5,978 nucleotides of DNA, taken from Bacillota bacterium. GTDB taxonomy: Bacteria; Bacillota; UBA4882; UBA8346. Below the pieces are notes generated by a model. That model saw nothing but the letters and a program-made list of their open reading frames with translations, did no database searches and was not told the DNA's origin. Where the stretch lies: the NCBI GenBank assembly GCA_023415375.1, contig JAEZKW010000119.1, positions 1-5,978 of the forward strand, written 5' to 3'. The position numbers and the translations under genes are program-made. Positions 1 through 5,816 of this stretch are shown here, one piece after another (position 1 is the first letter of the stretch; the number at the start of each line of letters is the position of its first letter).

Positions 1-548
1 ATATCTTTGGCCTTCTCCGGCACCATTTCCAGAAGAACCTTTTTTAGTTCGGCTTTGGGAAACGGTAATAGTCCGCTATTAGAAAGAGCTCCAAGCATGA
101 CCGAGTTAATGGTTTTAAAACTCCCGGCCAGAGTTGCCAAACGAAAAGCATCGATAAAAACCATCTTCACCGGTAAAGAGCATAGATATTTTTGAATCTG
201 TTCCAAAGGATAATTTGATCCTCCCAAAGCAACCGTTACCGGCCGAATAGGATGGATATTCACCAGGGCAAATCCACTGCTCTTTACTAAATTACAACAC
301 CGCTGCGCCTCAGCCGGCTCAAAACCCAACAAAATATCAGCTTGATGGCTTCCAATCAGGGGTCCAAACCCATCAACTCCTATACGGACATGGCTCTGAA
401 CTGATCCTTCCCGTTGAGCCATACCGATAGTCTCCGAGGTATAGGCTGAAACACCCATATTCAAGGCAGTCTGTGCCAAAACACGGGAAGCAAGGATTGT
501 ACCTTGCCCGCCGACACCGGAGATAATGATATCCGCTTTATGATCCAT
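1..548 (-). CDS. iorB: Indolepyruvate:ferredoxin oxidoreductase beta subunit (partial, C-terminus off the window)
   Basis: The reading frame was translated by eye from an ATG at 548. It stays open for 182 codons to the window edge, so only a short C-terminal piece should be missing (the family is about 190-200 residues). The protein opens with a GVGGQG glycine motif near residues 11-16. It then has ETIGMAQREGSVQSHVRIG near residues 40-58, the hallmark of the pyruvate/ketoisovalerate oxidoreductase gamma-type domain found in IorB. With IorA it forms the cytoplasmic enzyme that oxidatively decarboxylates aryl-pyruvates to aryl-acetyl-CoA with ferredoxin as electron carrier, or runs in reverse. 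The start overlaps the iorA stop by one base (TGATG), which implies translational coupling. An AGAGGTG stretch about 11 nt upstream, inside iorA, can serve as ribosome binding site. The visible part contains no tryptophan. Confidence 0.92.
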   Translation of the reverse strand, partial: MDHKADIIISGVGGQGTILASRVLAQTALNMGVSAYTSETIGMAQREGSVQSHVRIGVDGFGPLIGSHQADILLGFEPAEAQRCCNLVKSSGFALVNIHPIRPVTVALGGSNYPLEQIQKYLCSLPVKMVFIDAFRLATLAGSFKTINSVMLGALSNSGLLPFPKAELKKVLLEMVPEKAKD

Positions 549-2347
549 CAATTATTACGCACCTCTTTGATCGCACCGGAAGGACAAACCTGACTGCATA
601 ACCCGCATCCATAACAAGATGAAGTAATCTGTGGCTTTTCCGCCGCTGATAATGCCGGGCAGCCCAGTTCACGCAAACAGCGCCTGCAATTGGTACAAAT
701 TTGGGTATCAATCTCAAAAATGCAATTTGACTTGATAGTAGCCGCACAAGGATACTTCATAACCACAGCCGCAACTCCATCATAATCCATGGCTCTGCGG
801 ACAGCATCAATAGCCTTTTTTAACTCCAAAGGATTAACTGTTTCCACCTGGCCCACGCCGCAGGCGCGAATGATGGCAACCGGATCAATTACGGCTGTTT
901 GTTCTCCGAGGGCCGTCCGCCCCATCCCGGGATGAGGTTGGTGGCCCGTCATGGCAGTGGTACTATTGTCTAATAAAATAATTTTAATTGGATGATGGTT
1001 ATAAACGGCATTAATGACTCCAGGTATCCCGGTATGAAAGAAAGTCGAATCACCTATGAATGCAAACACTGGTATATTCGGATCCGTTTGTAATAAGCCT
1101 TGTGCAATTGTAATGCCTGCCCCCATACACAGACAAGTATCGACCATTGAAAGAGGTGCTGCATTTCCCAAAGTATAGCAACCAATATCACCGGTATAGA
1201 TAGCATTGGCGCCCTTGGTAGCGGCCTTAACAGCATAAAATGAGGCTCGATGAGGGCAACCGGCGCATAATACCGGAGGACGCACCGGTAACTCAGGAGG
1301 CTCGGTAATTTTATGATTGGTTTCAATTTCTTCCGTCTTATCGACCTTACATAATCTCTGTAAGGTTTTTACAACCAAATCAATGCTATATTCACCGGCC
1401 TTTGGAAGATCACCGGATATTTTACCATAAACCGTACCCCTAAAGCCGGTTTTCCCAGCCAGGCTTATAATATTTTCCTCAAGCACCGGATCCAATTCTT
1501 CAATGACAATGACCTCATCGACCTGTGTGAGGAATTCACTGATCTTTTGTTCGGGAGCCGGAAAAGGGGTTCCTATCTTCAAAATAGTCGGATGAATCCC
1601 TAAACGTGCTACTGCTTCAGTCACATACAAAAATGATACGCCACTGACAGCGATACCGATCCGGTTCCCTGATTGAATTGTATTCCATCGTCCGGAACTG
1701 AACTCCTGTGCTAGTTTAATCTTCTGTTCTTCCAGCCATAGATGTCGCTGGTAAGAGAGTTTAGGGAAGATAACCCACTTTGAATCCTTAATGAACCCTT
1801 CAGGATCATTCTTTTGAACTTCGCCTTCTTGGATTCCGGCAGTTGCATGACAAACCCTGGTTGTCGGGCGCAAAAACACCGGCATTTGATAATGGTGAGA
1901 TAATTCGAATGCAGCCTTGGTCATTTCAAGTGCTTCTTCCGGTGAAGCCGGGTCGAAAACCGGCAATTTGGCAAATTTGGCAAAACACCTGGTGTCTTGC
2001 TCAGTTTGTGATGAGTGGGGCCCCGGGTCATCGGCAACCACTACGACCAATGCTCCCTTAACACCGATATAAGCGACGCTCATTAAAGGATCACTTGCCA
2101 CATTCAATCCAACCTGTTTCATAGCAACTAAAGAATAAGCCCCGGCATAAGCTGCACCTGCTGCTACTTCTAGAGCCACTTTTTCATTGACGGACCATTC
2201 GGCATAAAAGTTAAAATCCTTTGCCCATTCGGCTAAAGTACCGACAATCTCAGAAGAAGGGGTCCCTGGATAAGCGGCTGCTAAATTAAGGCCTGCTTCT
2301 ACAGCTCCCCGGGCAATAGCCTCATTTCCCATCAATAGTTTTTTCAC
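548..2347 (-). CDS. iorA: Indolepyruvate:ferredoxin oxidoreductase alpha subunit
   Basis: A 599-residue, thiamine diphosphate-dependent subunit of cytoplasmic IOR, near the family's usual 580-650 length. From the GTG start it begins KKLLMGNEAIARG, as family members do. YPGTPSSEI at 26-34 and NEKVALE around 54-60 belong to the pyrimidine-binding half, and DDPGPHSSQTEQD lies at 106-118. CAGCPHR at 361-367, GDIGC at 386-390 and GDSTFFHTG from 432 with Asn461 form the TPP/Mg-binding half. The C-terminus is a two-cluster ferredoxin domain, with cysteines 551/554/557/563 (CX2CX2CX5CP) and 578/581/584/588 (CX2CX2CX3CP). The frame is open further upstream to an ATG at 2410, but those 21 residues are not family-like and lie over an 11-bp inverted repeat. 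I therefore prefer GTG 2347, or TTG 2350, which sits 10 nt from GGAG. It is followed by iorB with a 1-nt overlap. Confidence 0.95.
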   Translation of the reverse strand: MKKLLMGNEAIARGAVEAGLNLAAAYPGTPSSEIVGTLAEWAKDFNFYAEWSVNEKVALEVAAGAAYAGAYSLVAMKQVGLNVASDPLMSVAYIGVKGALVVVVADDPGPHSSQTEQDTRCFAKFAKLPVFDPASPEEALEMTKAAFELSHHYQMPVFLRPTTRVCHATAGIQEGEVQKNDPEGFIKDSKWVIFPKLSYQRHLWLEEQKIKLAQEFSSGRWNTIQSGNRIGIAVSGVSFLYVTEAVARLGIHPTILKIGTPFPAPEQKISEFLTQVDEVIVIEELDPVLEENIISLAGKTGFRGTVYGKISGDLPKAGEYSIDLVVKTLQRLCKVDKTEEIETNHKITEPPELPVRPPVLCAGCPHRASFYAVKAATKGANAIYTGDIGCYTLGNAAPLSMVDTCLCMGAGITIAQGLLQTDPNIPVFAFIGDSTFFHTGIPGVINAVYNHHPIKIILLDNSTTAMTGHQPHPGMGRTALGEQTAVIDPVAIIRACGVGQVETVNPLELKKAIDAVRRAMDYDGVAAVVMKYPCAATIKSNCIFEIDTQICTNCRRCLRELGCPALSAAEKPQITSSCYGCGLCSQVCPSGAIKEVRNN

Positions 2348-2360
2348 CAATTCAGTCACA

Positions 2361-2364
2361 CTCC
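2361..2364 (-). promoter_or_regulatory. Ribosome binding site of iorA
   Basis: GGAG lies 10 nt before TTG 2350 and 13 nt before GTG 2347. The spacing is long for GTG, so TTG 2350 (600 residues) remains a real alternative start. The site is notable because the bases on both sides of it can pair with a distant upstream strand at 2499-2512, leaving GGAG in an internal loop. Confidence 0.55.
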
Positions 2365-2378
2365 AAAAACAAGTTAAT

Positions 2379-2433
2379 AGTAGAGCGTCACGTAAATATG
2401 CTACATTCAAAAATCGTAAAGAGACGCTCTACT
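2379..2433 (-). repeat. 11-bp perfect inverted repeat (long-loop hairpin) before iorA
   Basis: On the minus strand AGTAGAGCGTC (2433-2423) is perfectly complementary to GACGCTCTACT (2389-2379), with a 33-nt loop. Flanking TTAA at 2436-2433 and 2377-2374 could replace the end pair and lengthen the stem across a 2-nt bulge. No T-run follows directly; the first lies about 10 nt downstream. It is therefore not a standard intrinsic terminator. It ends 14 nt before the iorA GGAG. It could be an RNA stem or a split DNA operator. Confidence 0.7.
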
Positions 2434-2444
2434 TAAATAATTTA

Positions 2445-2478
2445 ACATCTTTTAGATGTTCACGTCCTTTGGATGTTC
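2445..2478 (-). repeat. Two adjacent 17-nt direct repeats, each a small hairpin
   Basis: The copy at 2478-2462 (GAACATCCAAAGGACGT) and the copy at 2461-2445 (GAACATCTAAAAGATGT) abut exactly and match at 14 of 17 bases. Each is self-complementary around a central AAA. Two of the three differences form a compensatory pair (C-G in the first, T-A in the second), so the pairing is kept while the sequence changes. The third difference leaves an A-C mismatch in the first copy and a perfect stem in the second. They may be paired RNA hairpins or a tandem palindromic protein-binding site. Confidence 0.6.
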
Positions 2479-2510
2479 CGGTACATGAAAATTTGATAGT
2501 TTTTTATGTG

Positions 2511-2530
2511 ACAAATTACTAGTTATTTGT
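2511..2530. repeat. 20-bp near-perfect palindrome
   Basis: ACAAATTACTAGTTATTTGT is its own reverse complement except at one symmetric position pair (7/14). It lies 41 bp past the ecfT stop and overlaps the first strand of the proposed iorA leader closing helix by 2 bases. As DNA it has the form of an operator for a dimeric regulator. As RNA it could form a 6-bp hairpin with an 8-nt loop. Its function is unknown. Confidence 0.5.
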
Positions 2531-2556
2531 TGCTTATACTTGGTTATTCATACTTG
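2529..2556. repeat. Two adjacent imperfect 14-bp direct repeats
   Basis: On the minus strand CAAGTATGAATAAC (2556-2543) is followed directly by CAAGTATAAGCAAC (2542-2529), with 11 of 14 bases identical. The second copy touches the 20-bp palindrome. The sequence is A/T-rich and no clear -35/-10 pair is present here. This could be a tandem regulator site or a chance local duplication. Confidence 0.4.
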
Positions 2557-2570
2557 AAATAGTTCGCGTT

Positions 2571-3359
2571 CTAACCGAGAATTCCTTTTACATTAAATAA
2601 AATGCCTACAACCACTAACAGACAGAGAATGCCGCAGATGATCCAGTCCTTTAATACAAATTTCTGTCGGTGCAAGTAAGTTCGCTTTCCTACTCCAAAA
2701 CCTCTTGTTTCCATAGAAATTGCCATTTGTTCCGCCTTTTTCACCGAAGTGATCATTAAAGGAATGGCGAGTGGACAAATTGAAAGAAATTTCCTAATGA
2801 AATGACCTTTATCGAGCCGATGGGCGCGGGAACACTGAGCCTGAATGATTTGTTCCATCTCTTGCATAAAGGTCGGGATAAAACGAATGGAGGTGATAAA
2901 CATAAACGCATAGACATAAGGTACTTTGAACTTTTCTACCAGCATAACAACCAGATCTTTAACTTCCGTTGTTCCTAACAACACGGGAAAACTGGCGGCG
3001 ATCACCATTAAACGGATTCCCATCGCCAAAGAAAACAATAAACCTTGGTCGGTGACTCTTAAAATCTGAGTCCCAGGAATTAATACAAATAATGTTTTAC
3101 CGTCGGAAATAAAGAAAACTTGGAATAGTAAAAAGAATGCTGCAAAATAAAGAAGGCCGACAAATGCCGGCAGCATTTCTTTGAGAATTCTTGCTAAGTA
3201 GGCCACTAGGATGATGGACAAAAAAAGAATCATTAATATAACAACATCCGTAAACAAAAAACTCAGGGTCATTAACGTGATAGACCAAATCAATTTTGTC
3301 AACGGATTGAGACGGTGAATCATGGAATCCCGATGAAAATAACTAGTTACAGAAGACAT
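2571..3359 (-). CDS. ecfT: ECF transporter transmembrane (T) component
   Basis: A 262-residue integral membrane coupling protein of an energy-coupling-factor ABC transporter. It links the two ATPases to the substrate-binding S component. HRLNPLTKL near residues 15-23 is the usual EcfT N-terminal signature. Hydrophobic segments follow at about 23-55, 62-83, 107-127 and 147-163, with a final one near 240-257. The two cytoplasmic coupling motifs that dock on the ATPases are SRA at 177-179 (after QAQC) and TRG at 218-220 in METRGFG. The first departs from the usual Ala-Arg-Gly. I chose ATG 3359, which has GGAG 10 nt upstream. A GTG at 3368 is also in frame but is only 1 nt from that GGAG. The start lies 17 nt inside the upstream ATPase gene, so translation is probably coupled. 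No terminator follows the stop. Confidence 0.93.
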   Translation of the reverse strand: MSSVTSYFHRDSMIHRLNPLTKLIWSITLMTLSFLFTDVVILMILFLSIILVAYLARILKEMLPAFVGLLYFAAFFLLFQVFFISDGKTLFVLIPGTQILRVTDQGLLFSLAMGIRLMVIAASFPVLLGTTEVKDLVVMLVEKFKVPYVYAFMFITSIRFIPTFMQEMEQIIQAQCSRAHRLDKGHFIRKFLSICPLAIPLMITSVKKAEQMAISMETRGFGVGKRTYLHRQKFVLKDWIICGILCLLVVVGILFNVKGILG

Positions 3360-4182
3360 TCGAGCCACTCTCCATTATCGTCAATACCTGGTCATGTAAT
3401 TCTTTCACAGTTAGGGGCCGTCCGAAGGGGTTTGACTGGTTTCCGAATTTCTGGACCAACCTGGCGATCTGCGAAGGAAAAAGATTGGTTTGCATCAGCA
3501 ATTCCGGTTGATAGAAAACATTCTTACAAATATCATCGAGTAATATCCGCCCCTGACTTAAAACAATAACCCGCTGTGCATACCCGGCCACCAGCTCCAT
3601 ATCATGGGTTACAAAGACAATTGTATGACCCCTTTGATGAAGCCCCTTTACCATCTCCATAATTTCAATACCTTCCTGATAATCCTGACCGGTGGTAGGT
3701 TCATCGAGGACCATTACTTCCGGCTGCATAGATAAAAGGGAAGCAAAAGCAACACGTTGTCGCTGCCCTTTACTTAAGAATAGCGGATTTTCCTTTAAAT
3801 ATGGGATGAGCCCGACTTGCTCGGCAGCATCCCGGACCCGTTCCTTTACTTCAGCTTTGGATAGGTGAAGATTGGTAGGCCCAAAACCGATTTCCTTTTC
3901 AACAGTCGGTAGGAAGATTTGATGGTCAGGATTTTGAAATAGGTAACCAACCTTTTGAGCCAACTCTCCGGTGGATGAATCCTTGGTATTGACCCCGTCA
4001 ATAAAAAGGTCGCCGGTGCTGGGTTTTAAAAGACCATTCAATTGTTTTAACAAAGTTGTTTTTCCGGCACCGTTTTGACCTATTAAGGCGACGAATTCTC
4101 CACGATGAATTTGAAATGAAACATGTTCTAATACTTTAACATCGTTTGGATAGGTAAAAGATAAATTAGAGGCGCGAATCAT
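3343..4182 (-). CDS. ecfA2: ECF transporter ATP-binding protein A'
   Basis: A 279-residue cytoplasmic ATPase that pairs with the preceding A subunit to power the ECF transporter. Visible motifs are Walker A GQNGAGKTT (35-43, Lys41), Q-loop LFQNPDHQ with Gln83, signature LSKGQ (136-140), Walker B VMVLD (156-160) with catalytic Glu161, and H-loop THD with His193. LSKGQ in place of LSGGQ is known in ECF ATPases. The C-terminal extension (LTVKELHDQV) is typical of the family. I chose ATG 4182, six nt after GGAG, over an in-frame GTG at 4194 that overlaps this ribosome binding site. The gene overlaps the upstream ATPase gene by 17 nt and the downstream ecfT by 17 nt. It encodes no tryptophan. Whether it is A or A' in formal nomenclature is uncertain. 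Confidence 0.94.
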   Translation of the reverse strand: MIRASNLSFTYPNDVKVLEHVSFQIHRGEFVALIGQNGAGKTTLLKQLNGLLKPSTGDLFIDGVNTKDSSTGELAQKVGYLFQNPDHQIFLPTVEKEIGFGPTNLHLSKAEVKERVRDAAEQVGLIPYLKENPLFLSKGQRQRVAFASLLSMQPEVMVLDEPTTGQDYQEGIEIMEMVKGLHQRGHTIVFVTHDMELVAGYAQRVIVLSQGRILLDDICKNVFYQPELLMQTNLFPSQIARLVQKFGNQSNPFGRPLTVKELHDQVLTIMESGSNVFCN

Positions 4183-5071
4183 TTTTCTCTCCACTTCGGC
4201 TTAAACTTTTTTGCAAACCTCTGTAGGCCTCATCCACAGTTAGAGGCAGTTCATCGTTATACCGGGCCTTCTTCTTCAATAAAAAAGCTAATTCACTTAC
4301 AGGTGGAACCCGCAACCCTACCGATTGGAGGGTTTCAGGATCAGCGATAATTTCCCGAGGAGCCTTATCGACAATCAGACTTCCCCGGTTCAGTATCAAT
4401 AAACGTTGAATATATTCCATCAAAATGTTGATTTTTTGTTCTACAACAATAACCGTTAACCCGAATTTTTGATTAAGCTGTTTTAAAACCTCGAAAACTT
4501 CCATCGTTCCTATTGGATCCAGCTCGGAAGTGGGTTCATCCAGAATGAGGATTCCCGGGCGCAAGGCTATTGCCGCGGCTATTGAAACCCGTTGTTTTTG
4601 TCCCCCTGAAAGTTCAGAGGTTGAACGGTTTCGCAAATGAGAGATTCCTATACACTGCAAGGCCTCACGAATCCGGTTTTCAATAACTTCGGGTTCAAAA
4701 CCGAAGTTTTCCAAGCCAAATGCGATTTCATCCTCAACTGTGGGAGTGACCAGTTGAGCTTCAGGATCTTGAAAAACGCTTCCGACCTGCCGGGAAATCT
4801 CTGAACAAGAAGTTTCAAACGTATCGTGACCATTGATCAATACCCTGCCTTGAAACGTTCCCGATTGAAAATGTGGAATAATACCATTGATGGTTAGTAC
4901 CAAGGTCGATTTGCCGGCCCCGGCCGGTCCGGTAATTCCAACAAATTCTCCGGCCCCAATGGATAGAGATATGTCATTTAAGGCAGCATCCTTAGATGTA
5001 GCCGCATCTAAATCCTGCGTTGATGAAGGATATTTGAAAGTTAAATGTTCAATCACGATGACTGGGTCCAT
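4166..5071 (-). CDS. ecfA1: ECF transporter ATP-binding protein A
   Basis: A 301-residue ABC ATPase of the same ECF transporter. Motifs are Walker A GPAGAGKST (48-56, Lys54), Q-loop VFQDPEAQ with Gln101, signature LSGGQ (154-158), Walker B ILILD (174-178) with Glu179, and D-loop SELD (182-185). The H-loop position reads VVEQKI, so residue 212 is Gln where ABC ATPases normally have the His that helps hydrolysis. The C-terminal tail (VPPVSELAFLL, then LTVDEAYRGL) is usual for ECF ATPases. The ATG at 5071 follows AAGGAAG with about 5-7 nt spacing. The gap to the S-component gene is 56 nt and contains a weak 5-bp hairpin at the S stop but no convincing promoter or terminator. No tryptophan is encoded. 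Confidence 0.94.
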   Translation of the reverse strand: MDPVIVIEHLTFKYPSSTQDLDAATSKDAALNDISLSIGAGEFVGITGPAGAGKSTLVLTINGIIPHFQSGTFQGRVLINGHDTFETSCSEISRQVGSVFQDPEAQLVTPTVEDEIAFGLENFGFEPEVIENRIREALQCIGISHLRNRSTSELSGGQKQRVSIAAAIALRPGILILDEPTSELDPIGTMEVFEVLKQLNQKFGLTVIVVEQKINILMEYIQRLLILNRGSLIVDKAPREIIADPETLQSVGLRVPPVSELAFLLKKKARYNDELPLTVDEAYRGLQKSLSRSGEKNDSRL

Positions 5072-5127
5072 GTTGACTTCCTTTTATATTCTAAAAATAG
5101 ATTACGAGAATTTACTAACAATTCCAG

Positions 5128-5685
5128 TTAGCGATTTTTTGATAAAGCGGCTTTCAATGGAACATATAAAACACTTGCCAATATGGAGTTGAATAATGCG
5201 GTAACCAAAACAACAACTGTTAAAGCGGCAAATGCCGGGGCATTTTTACCGCTTGCCGTAAGAATTTTAATCATAATTCCGGCATATGTAAATCCGCTGA
5301 CTGCAGTCCCTACAAATGTAATAATAAAAACACGGATATATTTCATAACACCAAAATCGATATTAATAAATGCCAATAAGTAAACTGCAATAGCGCCCAA
5401 AGGTTCGCTCACAAAATTTAAAAAGGGAATTGCCGATTTGGTCGTCAATTGACAAACTGCAGCGGAGACTAAACCAATACCGATAACGGCTGGTAATTTG
5501 GGCCGCAAAAGCAATATTGCTAAACAATACATACCAATTACAAAGTTAGGGGTAATTCCTACAACTAATGGAGGACAAAACATTCTCAGTACGGCACCAA
5601 CAGCCAATAACACAGCCACAACCGCTACGTCTACAGCTTTCAATCCTTTTTTCTCCACTACTCTCGTCTCTGAATTCATACTCAT
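5128..5685 (-). CDS. trpP: ECF transporter S component, TrpP-like (probable tryptophan uptake)
   Basis: A 185-residue, very hydrophobic protein with about six membrane segments (near 17-36, 47-60, 64-81, 94-110, 116-139, 150-177), the size and form of an ECF substrate-binding S subunit. The order S-A-A'-T is that of a dedicated ECF transporter. GITPNFVIGMYCLAILLL near 43-60, followed by a helix ending QLTT and an IPFLNFVSEPLGA stretch, resembles Bacillus subtilis TrpP (YhaG) as I remember it. The TRAP-like leader independently points to tryptophan. An indole compound or another aromatic amino acid cannot be excluded. I chose ATG 5685, seven nt after AGGAGG. An in-frame TTG at 5688 is only 4 nt away, and a second ATG lies at 5679. 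The protein has no tryptophan residue. Confidence 0.8.
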   Translation of the reverse strand: MSMNSETRVVEKKGLKAVDVAVVAVLLAVGAVLRMFCPPLVVGITPNFVIGMYCLAILLLRPKLPAVIGIGLVSAAVCQLTTKSAIPFLNFVSEPLGAIAVYLLAFINIDFGVMKYIRVFIITFVGTAVSGFTYAGIMIKILTASGKNAPAFAALTVVVLVTALFNSILASVLYVPLKAALSKNR

Positions 5686-5692
5686 CAAGAAT

Positions 5693-5698
5693 CCTCCT
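5693..5698 (-). promoter_or_regulatory. Strong ribosome binding site of the S-component gene
   Basis: AGGAGG lies 7 nt before ATG 5685, which decides the start in favour of this ATG over TTG 5688. It lies about 65 nt downstream of the terminator and outside the triplet repeats. A bound TRAP would therefore act through termination, not by covering this site directly. Confidence 0.85.
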
Positions 5699-5725
5699 CT
5701 ATCATTTTATTTCTTTTATTGTCCT

Positions 5726-5748
5726 CGCGCCTGCGCGCGGCTTACGCC
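5726..5748 (-). promoter_or_regulatory. Two GC-rich hairpins between attenuator and start codon
   Basis: Minus-strand RNA reads GGC-GUAA-GCC (5748-5739), a short stem closed by a GNRA-type tetraloop. CGCGC-GCAG-GCGCG (5739-5726) follows, a 5-bp all-GC stem sharing one base with it. The block is far more GC-rich than its A/T-rich flanks and carries a second copy of a 10-nt terminator segment. Its role is unknown. It could stabilise the mRNA or compete in folding with the terminator. Confidence 0.5.
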
Positions 5749-5761
5749 TTTTGACCCAAAT

Positions 5762-5790
5762 AAAAAAACCAGGCAACTCGCGCCTGGCTT
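5762..5790 (-). terminator. Intrinsic terminator of the leader (attenuator)
   Basis: CCAGGC (5787-5782) pairs with GCCTGG (5774-5769) around a 7-nt loop, and seven Ts follow at once (5768-5762). Outer A-U and G-U pairs (5790-5788 with the first Us) can extend the stem to 9 bp. It lies between the promoter and the first gene, 84 nt before the start codon and 23 nt after the last (G/U)AG triplet. That is the geometry of a transcription attenuator, not of an upstream gene's end. Confidence 0.9.
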
Positions 5791-5816
5791 AATAAACGTA
5801 AATATACGCCTGCCTA
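5770..5816 (-). promoter_or_regulatory. Candidate antiterminator pairing
   Basis: UAGGCAG (5816-5810), which includes the last (G/U)AG triplet, can pair with UUGCCUG (5776-5770), the 3' arm of the terminator: five Watson-Crick pairs plus a wobble at each end. An overlapping register, CAGGC (5812-5808) with GCCUG (5774-5770), is also possible. TRAP bound to the triplet would block this pairing and free the terminator. The helix is short, so this is a hypothesis. Confidence 0.4.

Larger units (their letters stand above)
2355..2512 (-). promoter_or_regulatory. Candidate structured 5' leader RNA of iorA
   Basis: Read as minus-strand RNA, the segment at 2512-2507 (GUCACA) is complementary to 2360-2355 (UGUGAC). 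The adjacent 2504-2499 (AAAAAC) is complementary to 2370-2365 (GUUUUU). Together these make a 12-bp closing helix interrupted by an internal loop that holds the iorA GGAG. Inside the helix sit two small adjacent hairpins (2445-2478) and a long hairpin with an 11-bp stem (2379-2433), none overlapping. A closed multi-branch junction that occludes a start region resembles a riboswitch or protein-bound translational regulator. I recognise no known riboswitch class. The pairing is seen directly. That it folds and regulates is inference. Confidence 0.4.

Noticed and set aside
2390..2399. Ten bases (ACGTAAATAT) shared with 5796-5805 in the transporter leader
   Set aside because: In a window of this size several shared 10-mers are expected by chance, and nothing around the two copies matches.
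2348..2410. N-terminal extension of IorA from ATG 2410
   Set aside because: The 21 extra residues are not like known IorA N-termini, the stretch lies over an inverted repeat, and GGAG lies downstream of that ATG.
2414..2419. TTTACG with a downstream TATTTA as an internal iorA promoter
   Set aside because: Both hexamers are poor matches and the spacer is 16 bp. The match is too weak in an A/T-rich region to call.
2365..2433. The long-loop inverted repeat plus TTTTT as an intrinsic terminator between ecfT and iorA
   Set aside because: The T-run starts about 10 nt after the stem, is only five long, and the 33-nt loop is not typical.
5072..5127. Weak hairpins and a TATAAA in the gap between the S component and ATPase A
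   Set aside because: Stems are only 5 bp, there is no T-run in the right place and no -35 partner. The genes appear to be simply co-transcribed.
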